64,000 nucleotides of DNA from Thinopyrum elongatum (taxonomy: Eukaryota; Streptophyta; Magnoliopsida; Poales; Poaceae): the NCBI GenBank assembly GCA_011799875.1, contig CM022297.1, positions 364,626,921-364,690,920 of the forward strand. Reading direction: 5' to 3'. The notes below the pieces were generated by a model. The model searched no databases. It was not told the DNA's origin and saw only the letters and a program-made list of their open reading frames with translations. A program made the translations under genes and the position numbers. Below, piece by piece: positions 47,479 to 59,100 of the stretch; positions within the stretch are counted from its first letter, which is position 1; the number at the start of each line of letters is the position of its first letter.

Positions 47479-50400
47479 ATGGGGAAGAAAACCGTCGCTT
47501 CAAAGGGGAAGCGGACGACCGCCGCGAAGGAGCGGCCGTCGAGGGGAGCAAGAGAGCGTCAAAGCTGGATAGGAAGTGAAGGGCAGACATCATCTTATTC
47601 CCGTCGAACCTGGATGGCGAAGTGCTGAAAGCAAGGTACGGATATCTGTGGGGGCGGGAGGTCCCAAAGGGGCATGGTGCTCCCAAGGTTCCGGCTAGGG
47701 AAAAAAGGATCCGCCAGATTCATATCGATTTTTCTGCGCATACTTCATTTGCGGCCTCTGTCCTCCTTTCTCGGATTTTCTTGAGGCAATGGTGGTGATC
47801 TATGGATTCCATCTTCTGGACTTCACGCCAAATGCAATGGCGTGCATGGCGATTTTTGCTCATCTGTGCGAGAACTTCGTCGGAGTCGCCCCCAACGTTG
47901 ATTTGTTCAGGCACTATTTTTTCCCGCGGGTGGAGAACTGATACGTCTCCAACGTATCTATAATTTTTGATTGTTCCATGTTGTTATATTATCATTCTTG
48001 GATGTTTTACAATCACTTTATAGTCATTTTATATCATTTTTTGGTACTAACCTATTGACATAGTGCCAAGTGCCAGTTGCTGTTTTTTGCATGTTTTTTA
48101 CATCGCAGGAAATCAATACCAAACGGAGTCCAAACGCAGCGAAACTTTTTGTGGATTTTTTTTGGACCAGAAGACATCCAGCCGGCTAGAGAAGCGCCTG
48201 GGGGGTGCTCCGAGGGGAGCACAACCCACCAGGGTGCGCCTGGAGGCCCAGGCGCGCCCTAGTGGGTTGTGCCCACCTCGGGTACCCGCCGAACCGCCTC
48301 TTTGCTCTATAAATACCCCAATATTCCAGAAACCCTAGGAGAGTCGATGAAAATCAATTCCAGCCGCCGCAGAGTCCAGAACCACCAGATCCAATCTAGA
48401 CACCATCATGGAGGGGTTCACCACTTCCATTGGTGCCTCTCCGATGATGCGTGAGTAGTTCTTTGTAGACCTACGGGTTCGTAGTTAGTAGCTAGATGGC
48501 TTTCTCTCTCTCGTTTGATTCTCAATACAATGGTCTCTTGGAGATCCATATGATGTAACTCTTTTTTGCAGTGTGTTTGTTGGGATCCGATGAACTTTGA
48601 GTTTATGATCAGATCTATCTTTTTATCCATGAAAGTTATTTGAGTCTTCTTTGATCTCTTATATGCATGATTGCTTATAGCCTCGTATTTCTTCTTCGAT
48701 ATTTGGGTTTTGTTTGGCCAACTTGATCTATTTATCTTGCAATGGGAAGAGGTGCTTTGTAGTGGGTTTGATCTTACGGTGCTTGATCCCAGTGACAGAA
48801 GGGGAACCGACACGTATGTATCATTGCTACTAAGGATAAAACGATGGGGTCTATTTCTACATAAATAGATCTTGTCTACATCATGTCATCGTTCTTATTG
48901 CATTACTCCGTTTCTCCATGAACTTAATACACTAGATGCATGCTGGATAGCGGTCGATGTGTGGAGTAATAGTAGTAGATGCAGGCAGGAGTCGGTCTAC
49001 TAATCTTGGACGTGATGCCTATATAATGATCATTGCCTGGATATCGTCATGATTATTTGAAGTTCTATCAATTGCCCAACAGTAATTTGTTCACCCACCG
49101 TTTGCTATTTTTCTCGAGAGAAGCCACTAGTGAAACCTACGGCCCCCGGGTCTCTTTTCCAATATATTTGCTTTCAAGATCTGTTTTGCCATTCGCTCTT
49201 TTATTTATTTGCAACTTTTATTTTCAGATCTATTAAACAAAAAATACAAAAATACCTTGCTGCACTTTATTTTATTTGGCGTTCGATCTATCAATATTTA
49301 CTACTCTCTCACGTCCGTTTGCCAATTTTTGGCGCCGTTGCCCGAAAGGGATTGACAACCCCTTTTACACGTCGGGTTGCGAGTATTTGTTATTTGTGTG
49401 TAGGTGTTGTTTACGTAGTGTTGCTTGGTTCTCCTACTGGTTCGATAACCTTGGTCTCATAACTAAGGGAAATACCTACCGCCGCTGTGCTGCATCATCC
49501 CTTCCTCTTTGGGGAAATACCAACGTAGCTTCAAGCCGCATCAAGAACAAACACCACCGTTCTGGGAACATAAGTTGGATGCCTTGGGTGCCAAGGGAGA
49601 ACTGGGATTACCTCCCTGGTCAACAGCGCGGTAAATGGGAAGAGTGGAGGGGAGATTGGTGCTGGATCTAGGACGAGAAGGCCCTAGATTTCTGCCAGGT
49701 GCGGGCAGAGTGCCTCGAGCGCGGCAACGATTGGAGGGAAACCGGCCTTACCGATGATAGGCTCCGCCCGGCAATAAACAGGATCACCCGCCCAAAGGCT
49801 GCCGGGCTAACCATCGGGCACGTGGGGGCCGACTTCCTCCTTTGTCGTATTGCGCCATTGCAGAAGAGGGATAGGTTTGCCTGGCGGTATGGGGATGCCG
49901 CAGATAGGATGAGGCTGCTTCCTGGCCTGGCCAACAATTTGTCAGTCTATGGCCATGCTTGGTTGTGCGAACAACTGTTCGGCAGCCTTGGGCCATTCAA
50001 GTTGCCAGCAAATGTCATCCCACTGAACATCAACTCCGCCAGGGACCAAATCCTGAAATGGATGCCAGACTGCAACGCACAGGGAGTCTCGGGCGATTGG
50101 CAGCTGCCCGGGCTCGACGAAGAGCTTGCGTGGTCCTCCACCTTGGTGGAAAGGGCTACAAGGGTGGAGGCCAACATGTACAAGCGCACCTCCAAGGCGG
50201 AGGAGGCGTACATCAAGAGGCGGCTCGAGGAGGACAGAGCACTCCGTGCTGCTGCGATGGCGAAGACCAGGAAGGCAACAAAGGGGAAGGAGGAGGCTAA
50301 AGGCGAAAGCTCTTCCCACGGCAGGAGCGAGGCGCAAACCACGGAAGGGGCTGCCGGGGATGAGCCTGCCGGGGATGAGCCTACCGGGATTGAGGCTCTA

Positions 50401-53064
50401 TATGCCATGGCAACAGAGGCTCTGGAGGAAGAGGGGGTTGAGGAGGCAGAGCAACCTGAGGAGGAGTGGCTCGCGGAAGGCCCTCAAGCCCCCGAGCCAG
50501 ACCTGGAACAGTGCCCTTGTAGGCGAGCGGCTAGTCAGGGAGCAGCAGTTCCTGACCCCACACCTGCCGCCAAGAAAGTGAAGAAGACCACCTCCAGGAG
50601 CAGCGTCCCCGATGCAGTGCGCCGGCAGTCCCCACGGCTTTCTGGGGCTAATGCTTCTCCCGCCAAGCAACCGGCAGTTGCTGGAGGTGACTCCAGCTCC
50701 CAGTCCAGCTCGAGTTCTTCACAGAGTTCTTCCTCGACGGAGCCCCCCTGCGCCTCATCAAGGCTTGAAGTTGCCAGGGAGCTCCGTTCCCCCGCCCCAG
50801 AAGAGGAGCAGGTCACCCTCGCCACCCATGGAGTTTGAGCTGAGCTCCATGCTCATCGACGAAGAGTAAGAAAGAGCAATTTCCTTTCCTCTTCGCCGTT
50901 TCCGCATATCATCTTGCCTGCTTAACTGATCTTTACATGCCGCCTTTGTCAGGGAGGAGGAGGAAGAAGGCAAGACCCTCATCCACCGGACCAAGCGGCT
51001 CAGGCGTGTGGGGCTGCCGAGGACTGTGGAAGGCGCGGGCCCGGCAGGGAGCAGCACGGACGACCCGGCACCAAACCCCCAGCCCAGCCCCCGGCGTGAG
51101 AGTGCAGAACTGGCTCCTCCCTCCGGCGGTGATGGCGGAGAATTCCCCACCCCTGCAGCTAGAGGAGGGGAGGGGACTACCACAGGCGAGTCCTTCCAGG
51201 AGGGACCCACTCTACTCGTCGATCGAGTCGAGGGATTCCCGCCCAAGGTTTCCATGGAAGGGTCCGCCCCGGGCGGCGCCATGGTTTCCCAGGGAAGGGA
51301 TGTAGATCTTGGCCCGGCAACCGAAGTTGCCGGGGAAACTGAAGCTCCTCCATGGCAGGCATCTCCAGGTAATCCATTTATTCCTTCCTTGTTGTGCTGC
51401 CCTTATCATTCTGCCCCAGGCTCTTGTCTCATTAAAAATTCTGCATTTTTGTCATTGATTTCTGATTCTGCTTATAGCCCTTTTGAGTGAAGAGCCAGAT
51501 CTGCTGGATGAGGTGGCCAGCATAGGGAAAGACACTGCTGAAGAAGCTGCCAAGATTGCTGCCGCTGAGGGGCGGGAACGCGCTGCCGGGGGTGTCCAGG
51601 AACCCCTGGCGGGATCAGAAAAACCCTTGGCGGCACGTCAGGGTCGGGGGTTGTGGTCGAAGGGAAAATCCCCCTTCAAACCATGGACCCTCTTCCCTTA
51701 TTTGGCACTTCGGCAGGGGCCTCGCCGCCAACTTTGAGTCAACTGGCGCTGGTACTTGCGCAGCCTGGTCTCGGAGCCCCTGGCTTGTCAGCGGCATCGA
51801 GCGCGGAACTCGACGACAAGCTCCAACGCATTCTCGCATCGCTGTACCAGGGGGTCAAAGAGATAGACGACTCCGCTACTGTCACCATGGATTTTTCTTT
51901 CCTGGAGTCCATGGCAGCGGGCATTAAGGAGATGCAAGCTCGGTACACCCAGAAATGGCACGCGCTCAAGGAGCAGTGTGAGTCCACCAACAAGGTTGAC
52001 CAGAAGCTGAGGGACAAGGGCACCGAGCTGCGTGAATGGCACGGCAAGCAGTTCCAGGTCCTCATGAGGCAACAAGAGACCATTTCGATGGCGCGGGAGG
52101 ATATCATTGCCCGGGAGGCTCGCTTGGCGGACCGCAAGGTACTTCTAGACGCCAGGGAGCAGGATATTTCTCTCCGAGAGGAGAGGCTTGAGGCCACCCT
52201 CCGCGCCAAGGACGATAATCTGGAGGCCCTCGTGCTGCAGCGCACTAAGGAGCTGGAGGACGGGCACAAGGCCGCCCTCGATGCCTTTTCTGCCGATTCT
52301 GCTACCCAGCTGAAGAGGCTCATTGACAATCTTGCCGCTGCTTCTTCTGCCAAGGTTGATCTCGACCAGCAGGTGGCCAAGCTGACCTAGGAGCTTGCCG
52401 GGAGTGTCAAGGAGATCGAGGCCCTCAAGGAAGAGGCGCGGAAAGCGGAGATCCTTTCGAAGGAGGTGCAATCGCATCTCTCCTCCAAGAGCCAAGGCCT
52501 CGAGACTGCCAACGGCACCATTGAAGATCTGAAGGCCAGGATTGGCACCTTGGAGAGCTCGGTAGAGTCCAGCGGGGCCCGTGAGCAGTAGCTGACAAAG
52601 GACCTAGATACCACAAGGCGTCTTCGGAAGGACGTAGAGGATAAGCTGGCGAATCATTCCGAGCAGGTCGACCTCTGGATCAAGAGCTTGATCGACATTG
52701 CCGAGCGTCTCACTGCTCAAACTACAGCGATGGGCATGGAAGGGCCAGTCTACTCAGCCAACAAGCACGAGGTCCCTAGCGTCAAGCTAGGGGTCTTCTT
52801 CAACGACCTGATCGAGAAGCTGAAGGCACATGAAGAGGGAAGGGCCGGCCGCTTTGCGACTGAATCTCGGAAGCTTGCCCGAATGCCCTCTTCATGGTTC
52901 TGAGCAACATCGCCTGCCACCACCCGGACCTCAATCTCGCTGATGGCTTCAAGAAGCCGCCGGAGGAAGCAGACGTTTCGGCCGCCGAAGAGAAGGCCGC
53001 CCTTCTCGCCGACAAGGTCCTTGGCATCCCTACCGCTCCACGAGGTCGCCAGGCCCGGCCTTGA
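47479..53064 (+). pseudogene. Antisense spliced gene of element J, Transposase_28 domain
   Basis: Same gene as in D, antisense to its element. Starts ATG 47479 (MGKKTVASKGK). The conserved domain includes FHLLDFTPNAMACMAIFAHL (about 47808-47868), is interrupted by solo LTR K (47939-49548), and goes on with WDYLPGQQRGKWEEWRGDW. Introns 50866-50952 and 51369-51477 have GT-AG ends and keep the frame; the first is at the same place as in D. The C-terminal half is a long coiled coil with HGKQFQVLMRQQETIS. Stop at 53062-53064. Lesions: TAG after CWI (49670-49672), frameshifts near 50756 and 51640, TAG at 52388 and 52588. The last TAG is shared with D (17699), so it predates the split of the two copies. 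Confidence 0.72.
47939..49543 (+). mobile_element. Element K: solo LTR of an Athila-type element
   Basis: 1605 bp from TGATACGTCTCCAACGTATC to AGCCGCATCA with the 5-bp duplication AGAAC at 47934-47938 and 49544-49548. No internal region, so it arose by recombination between two LTRs. Related to the LTRs of F and G but clearly diverged. GC-rich palindrome (48219-48230 and 48262-48272) and TATAAATA at 48308-48315. Innermost layer of the nest. Confidence 0.93.
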
Positions 53065-54237
53065 ATTATCCTTGCCGCTGCGCTGTCCTGTAACAAAACA
53101 TGATGTATGTCTTGTGTTTAGACACCATATCGCGTATGTTTGTGTGGAACTAATGTTTTTACTTAATTTCGATTGCATGTTTATCCCTTTAGAATTCACC
53201 CATTGGTGCCCGTATGATTAGTCTCCGTGCGTATTTCAGCTGCCTGCCGGTATCGTACTGCCGCGATTGTCACAAGGGTCGGGCCCTTAGCAGTTATCTT
53301 GGCGAAGATACGTCCCGGCATGTTTTTCCTTGACAGTTTTGACATTGCTACCCATTCTGCGAGCAGGCTCGGAACAAAGTGAGGGTGTAGACAAAAACTG
53401 ATAAGGTGTCGTCCATACGACAGATTTCCTCATACGAACACCTTGGTATCCAAGGGATAAACAAATGCAAAATCTTAAGGTCATGACTGAGCAAGGATTG
53501 CATAAACTTAGCTTATTTCTTTGCTTCTTTCTACCCTTTTTAGCCGCGGCCGCTCATCGCATTCGCATGCTTTGGGAAGGATAGCTGTCATGCGTGTTGT
53601 TCTCCAGTTCCCGGCAGGGACCGGTAAAGGATCACTTGTATCTTGTAGGCAGCAGGACACGGTGTAAGGCACGACCGGCCTCTCTCTCCTCCTCTCCACA
53701 CACTTTAGACAACCTGGTGGCGGCTGGCATGAAAAGTCACGCTAACGCGGACTGCCATACCGGGCACACTTGCCGGGGTGCCAATCAATGGATTCGCACC
53801 AGTGCTCCACTCAGGATTTCCCTAAGTAGGGTAAATGCTGAATCGAGTTTCACGCAGTGCTCATCGACATTGACGGTGCTCAAACCCAGAGTGGCTCGAT
53901 TGTCAATAAGTGGGAGTGATGGAGAGAGAAACCTTGTACCCGTACACTTTGTTCCTTTCCCCTGGACGGGATATGCATGGTGATCATGCTGCCCGATCTG
54001 TTGGGGTTGGCTTGCCGTTGTCATTACTGGCTCTCGTCGTTGCAGTGGCCGCGGTGGAGGGAGGCGGTGGAAGTCGAACAGGGGGCGGGGGAAGTGATAC
54101 CGCTTCCTCTCTCTGTTCTCACCATCCCCCCCCCCCCCCGCCGCCTTAGCTTGGGCGTCACAGATGATGAAGCTGTCGATGACGAAGATGATGAAGATGA
54201 CGCGCTGCGTACGCTTCTCGGGTTCGCACAAGCGCTT
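53065..54237 (-). other. Leader region of element J
   Basis: Between the primer site and the antisense gene end. No gag found on the minus strand. A run of about 12 C at 54127-54138 is a further sign of drift. Confidence 0.5.
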
Positions 54238-54256
54238 CCCCCTACCTGGCGCGCCA
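54238..54256 (-). promoter_or_regulatory. Primer binding site of element J
   Basis: Identical to that of D (minus TGGCGCGCCAGGTAGGGGG), four bases inside the LTR. Confidence 0.75.
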
Positions 54257-54260
54257 AAGA

Positions 54261-55188
54261 TGTCGTGGGAAACCACGGCCACCTATGGGGTCATCAGCCC
54301 CTTGTGGTTTGGTAGGGGGGATGAGCATGTTGCACAAAGAGTGGAGAACGTAGCGCAGCACGACAGGGATCACACAGGCAGTTTTACCCAGGTTAGGGCC
54401 TCCGCGAGGCGTAAAACCCTACTCCTGCTTTGGTGGATTGATGGTGGATTGTGGTGGAAGCGCAGTGCTCTTGCCCGGCAGGGTTGCCTCGGGACGAGGG
54501 CAGCTACGCGCGTATCAGTGTACAAAAGTCCGAATCATTTCTTTGGTTGCCACGACCCTCCTTTTATAGATCAAGGGGTCACCATAGTGGCAAATCAGTC
54601 ATTGCATACTGATTAGATAGCGAATAGTGCTATCATACCTAACTCTGCAGTCAGAGCAGAGCGCATTAAATGCGCCGCTTAGTGTCACATCATGGCATGC
54701 CCGGCAAGCCTTGCCGGTCTGATCGGCAACCTCCTCACCTGCCTGCTTGACACATCTCTGGGCGGGTGTCATTTGGAGGTGATTTCCATAGGAAGTGGCT
54801 GCCACGTGCCAAATAACATCCACTTAGTCACTTGGGGGCTTGACACCGCACCGATCGATGACTTGCATCACTGTGAGGTGGAGCGGTGGAGCCTTGGTGG
54901 GGTAGTTTGCCCTCGTAGTGCCCGGCAGGCCTGCCGGGACGGTCTTGAGGCTTAACTTCGGGGCCACCTCATCCTTGCCAGGCTCACCTGCCCGGCAAGG
55001 GAGGTTTCTCCTTAGTGGTGTCTTGCTCATTTATCTTGTCTTGGTCCTCTTGATCTGCCCTTTGATTCCCCAAAGAGCTGTACTCCTTGCTTGGTCTGGA
55101 CTTGGATGTTGCAAGTTGCCGGGCCGGCGATTTGCTGTCCGTGCACAAGTCAGGGGGAAACATACACCCCTGTTTGTGTACCCCGACA
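54261..55188 (-). repeat. Right (5') LTR of element J
   Basis: 928 bp, TGTCGTGGGAAACCACGGCC to GTACCCCGACA on the plus strand, with minus-sense TATAAAAG at 54561-54568. Confidence 0.9.
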
Positions 55189-55397
55189 GAATGTGGCAGA
55201 CTCGTTGACTAAACTTCTCTCACAAGCAAAACATGATCACATCTTATTACTCTTTGGGTGTTAATCACATGGCGATGTGAACTAGATTATTGACTCTAGT
55301 AAGCTCTTTGAGTGTTGGTCACATGGCAATGTGAACTATGGGTGTTAATCACATGGCGATGTGAACTAGATTATTGACTCTAGTGCAAGTGGGAGAC
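55189..55397 (+). pseudogene. Pol C-terminus and polypurine tract of copia element I
   Basis: Reads NVADSLTKLLSQAKHDHI, the C-terminal end of copia RNase H, then non-coding sequence with a three-fold near-repeat around GTTAATCACATGGCGATGTG and the tract CAAGTGGGAGACTGA before the LTR, as in BARE/WIS/Angela elements. Confidence 0.85.
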
Positions 55398-57138
55398 TGA
55401 TGGAAATATGCCCTAGAGGCAATAATAAAATGGTTATTATTATATTTCCTTAATCATGATAAAGGTTTATTATTCATGCTAGAATTGTATTGACCGGAAA
55501 CTTAAATACATGTGTGGATACATAAAAAAATACCGTGTCCCTAGTAAGCCTCTACTAGACTAGCTCGTTGATCAAAGATGGTTAAGGTTTCCTAACCATG
55601 GACATGTGTTGTCATTTGATAACGGGATCACATCATTAGGAGAATGATGTGATGGACAAGACCCATTAGTTAGCTTAGCATATGATCGTTCGGTTTATTG
55701 CTACTGCTTTCTTTAATGTCAAATACATGTTCCTTCGACCATGAGATTATGCAACTCCCGGATACCGGGGGAATACCTTGTGTGCTATCAAACGTCACAA
55801 CATAACTGGGTGATCATAAAGATGCTCTACAGGTATCTCCGAAGGTGTTTGTTGAGTTGGCATGGATCGAGATTGGGATTTGTCACTCCGAGTATCGGAG
55901 AGGTATCTCTGGACCCTCTCGGTAATACACATCATAATAAGCTTGTAAGAAAATGACTAAGGAGTTAGTTATGAGATGATGTATTACGGAATGAGTAAAG
56001 AGACTTGCCGGTAACGAGATTGAACTAGGTATGGAGATACTGACGATCGAATCTCGGGCAAGTAACATACCGACAGACAAAGGGAATTGCGTATGTTGTC
56101 ATAATGGTTCAACCGACAAAGATCTTCGTAGAATATGTAGGAACCAATATGGGCATACAGGTTGTACTATTGGTTATTGACCGGAGAGGTGTCTCGGTCA
56201 TGTCTACATAGTTGTCGAACCCGTAGGGTCCGCACGCTTAACGTTCGTTGACGATATAGTGTTATATGAGTTATATGATTTGGTGACTGAATGTTGTTAG
56301 GAGTTCCGGATGAGATCACGGACATGACGAGGAGCTCCGGAATGGTCCGGAGGTAAAGATTGATATATAGGACGATGATATTTGGACACCGGAAGAGTTC
56401 CGGGAGGTACCGGGTAATTATCGGGTCACCAGAAGGGGTTTCGGGCACCGCGGGAGGTTAATGGGCCTTATGGGCCAAAGGGGGGAAACACACCAGCCCA
56501 CAAGGGGCAGGCGCGCCCCTCCTATGGCCGCAGCCCTTGGGGAGAGAAGGAAAGGGGGGAGTCGGCCTCCCCCTTCCTTCCCTCTTCTCCCCTTTCCTTT
56601 CCCCTCCGGCAAATATGGAAGGGAGGGGGCGCGGCTAGGGAGGAGCCCAAGTAGGATTCGACCCTACTTGGGGTGCCTCCTGGCCACCTCCTCTCTCCCC
56701 CACCTATATATATGTGAGGGGGGGCGCCACACATAACCACGATAATCTCTTAGCCGTGTGTGGCGCCCCCTCCACCGTTTACACCCTCGGTCATATTTTC
56801 GTAGTGCTTAGGCGAAGCCCTGCGGAGATAGCATCACCATCACCGTCACCACGCCTCGTGTTGCCGGAACTCATCCACTACCTCATGTCTTGCTGGATCA
56901 AGAAGGCGTGGGCGTCACCGAGCTGAACGTGTGCTGAACGCGGAGGTGCCGTATGTTCGGTACTTGATCGGTTGGATTGCGAAGAAGTTCGACTACATCA
57001 ACCGCGTTACTAAATGCTTCCGCTTACGGTCTACGAGGGTACATAGACACACTCTCCCCCTCATTGCTATGCATCTCCATGTATAGATCTTGCGTGTGCG
57101 TACAAAAATTTTTATTTTCCATGCAACGTTTCCCAACA
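55398..57138 (+). repeat. 3' LTR of BARE/WIS/Angela-type element I
   Basis: 1741 bp, close to the usual 1.7-1.8 kb. Starts TGATGGAAATATGCCCTAGA (the family normally has TGTTGG) and ends TTTCCCAACA. TATA box TATATATAT at 56705-56713. The 300-codon open frame reaching from 56977 across the LTR border is not a gene. Confidence 0.93.
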
Positions 57139-57143
57139 AGGAG

Positions 57144-57723
57144 GCGGTCGAGCCTAGCGACCAGCGCGTTGGCATCGAGCGGGCCACGGATAAGGCGAAC
57201 GGCGCGACCCATGCGAACGGCGCGGCGGGGCGTCCGGTGCAAGTACGGTGTGGCCAACCTCTGGTGCAAGTATGGCGCAGACGACCTCTGCCCACTCCTG
57301 GCGAGGAATGGGGGTACTGACGAGACGTGTACCCAGCTGCGACGCCCTGTTGATAGCAGGCAAGGGCCGATGGATCCGCTCTTGCTGTGCGGCGCGCCGC
57401 GCCTCTCGCTCTGCAGTGCTCCAACGGTCTCGCTGTGCGGCGAGCCGCAGCCTATCGGCGCGGACGCGCTTAGCTTGCTTTGCGGCGCACCATCGATCAT
57501 GTTGTGCGGTGAGCTGCAGCCTCTCGGCGCGGACATGCCTATCTTGATCCTCGGCGCTGAAGCGCCATGCGCCAAAGGTCTGCTCAACCCTGGTGATGAC
57601 ACGCATTACAGCGTCGTCCATCGCGTTGCCGGGGAGCGCCTCGGCCTCGACGGGCCGTGGCGCCTTCTCGTTTTCCTCGTCGAGGAGGTTGATGGCAGAG
57701 GCAGCGCTTTGGTGGGTTGGCAT
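57144..57723 (-). pseudogene. CACTA split gene, N-terminal part
   Basis: Minus-strand frame from 57723 (MPTHQSAASAINLLDEENEK) with an Arg/Ala-rich helical region (RAERLQLTAQHDRW, repeated as RADRLRLAAQRDRW). Near 57220 the coherent reading changes frame (to LIRGPLDANALVARLDRLL), implying one indel, and then crosses the copia insertion to 46210. No known domain. Confidence 0.5.
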
Positions 57724-57894
57724 GCTTGGAAAAGGTGGATGTGCTACATGCTACGCTTGTTGCCTCCGTGCGTCGCGCGCCGCCTAGGTTTTATGCGCAA
57801 TATCGCTGGGTGGCGGCGGGAAACCGGTGAGGAAATGGTGGGAAATGGTGGCGTGTTCATAAAACGCCATCAATTAATGGAAACTTAGCATAGA

Positions 57895-58150
57895 AGGAAC
57901 ATCGAGCTAGCACGACGCGTGCGGGCACATTGCTCGCCCAAGGCTATGATCCATATACTTCTGTGCCCAACAGAGCACACTATTCACAGTAAAGAATACT
58001 GTTTTGTTTATCCTAGTAGAGCAGTGGCAGCAAGCGTCACAAGAAGTAGATGATGATCAGATGATCATTTATCCTAGTTAATTATGCATGTAATAGTTTA
58101 CTTTGGTGTGTGGAAATGTCATGTGTGTACTAGCCACCTATGTAATTGGA
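57895..58150. other. Non-coding CACTA sequence
   Basis: Upstream of the split gene on the minus strand; nothing recognised. Confidence 0.35.
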
Positions 58151-58500
58151 TGTTTGCCACGTATCACACACATCTTGTTTATGTGAAACGTTTCTGTTCT
58201 CTTGGCTCAACACAAATAGTTTATCGGAATGAAGTGTATGCCCTCCATTTCACACACCTTGATCTGGCCGAACCATTTCTGTAGCGTTACCTAATCGAAA
58301 ATAGTTCATCTGAGTAAACCGTATGCCGTATATCGCACACACCTTGATCTGGCTGACCGTTTCTTTTGTGTTGCCTAATCACAAATAGTTCATCCGAGTG
58401 AACTGTATGCCGTATATCACACACACCTTCATGTGGCTGCCCGTTTCTGTTGTTCCGCCTCATCAAAAATAGTTCACTGAACTGAACCGTATGCCCCGCA
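58151..58500. repeat. Right subterminal tandem repeat of CACTA element
   Basis: About four copies of a unit of about 84 bp; the marker GTATGCC recurs at 58236, 58321, 58405 and 58489, each with a nearby CACACACCTTGATCTGGC or similar. The unit differs from the 45-bp left repeat. Confidence 0.85.
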
Positions 58501-58673
58501 ACGCACATGCAACTAAAATCTGAACCGTGTTTGATGTATCCGCCATCGCAAACATTTTGCATCTTTTTTGACGGTTTTTTTACATCACCGTTTGCGATTA
58601 ATGCATCGCACACAGTTTTGTCGAAGGGTCTCTGATTGTAGTGTCGCGTTAGTAGCATCCTGCAGTAGTGATC

Positions 58674-59100
58674 CATCTAGAAAGCAGAAATGTGTATGTT
58701 TTGATAGTCTTTCTAGCATTTGATCAATAAAAGGCAAAAGATAATGATCTTTCCTAGTAGTTTTGTTTAATTTTCTAAAATCAATCACCATTCTATAACC
58801 TGTGATAATCCTTTGTGGGATAAGTTCATTTTTATCATTAGGAACTAGAGTAGTACCTCCCTTCTTAGGGACACAATGAACAGGACTTACCCATCTACTA
58901 TCAGCTATGGGATAGATTATACCTGCTTCTAGAAGCTTTAATATTTCATTTCTTACCACTTCTTTCATCTTTGGGTTTAACCGTCGCTGATGATCAACAA
59001 CTGGTTTAGCATCTGGTTCCATATTAATTTTATGTTGACATAGTGGGACTAATTCCCTTAAGATCATCAAGAGTATATCCAATAGCGGCACGGTGCTTCC
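58674..59100 (-). pseudogene. Reverse transcriptase of element C, N-terminal half
   Basis: Minus-strand frame with LNPKMKEVVRNEILKLLEAG, SRWVSPVHCVPKKGG and YRMVIDFRKLNKTTRKDHY, the fingers/palm start of an Athila-type RT. It breaks at FCFLDG where the CACTA element begins; the second half is at 38298. The start overlaps the protease frame by one frameshift near 59060. Confidence 0.9.

Larger units (their letters stand above)
46218..55188 (-). mobile_element. Element J: second copy of the D-type element
   Basis: Same family and minus-strand sense as D: right (5') LTR 54261-55188, primer site 54238-54256, antisense gene 47479-53064, left (3') LTR 46218-47104 which lacks its outer about 45 bp. 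Interrupted by solo LTR K. Inserted in the pol C-terminus of copia element I; the left border with I was removed by a deletion, so no target duplication can be checked. Confidence 0.85.
46216..57138 (+). mobile_element. Element I: BARE/WIS/Angela-type copia retrotransposon remnant
   Basis: 5-bp duplication AGGAG at 46211-46215 and 57139-57143. On the right the 3' end is complete: pol C-terminus, polypurine tract, and 3' LTR 55398-57138. On the left only the first bases (TG) remain; the 5' LTR and most of the interior are lost, and element J's truncated LTR follows at once. The right duplication and the rejoined CACTA gene show the insertion was once complete. Confidence 0.85.
38302..58670. 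mobile_element. Element H: CACTA transposon
   Basis: Left end CACTGGTACAACGAGGTGCT, right end (complement) CACTACTGCAGGATGCTACT, 3-bp duplication ATC at 38299-38301 and 58671-58673. Removing it rejoins the RT of C exactly between FCFLDG and YSGF. Subterminal tandem repeats lie at both ends, as in other CACTA elements. Without the nested block I-J-K it is about 9.4 kb. It carries several accessory genes but I find no TNP2-type transposase, so it appears non-autonomous. Confidence 0.9.

Noticed and set aside
56977..57888. 303-codon plus-strand open frame
   Set aside because: It crosses the border between the copia LTR and the CACTA gene at 57138, so it cannot be a single old gene; it lies opposite the CACTA split gene.
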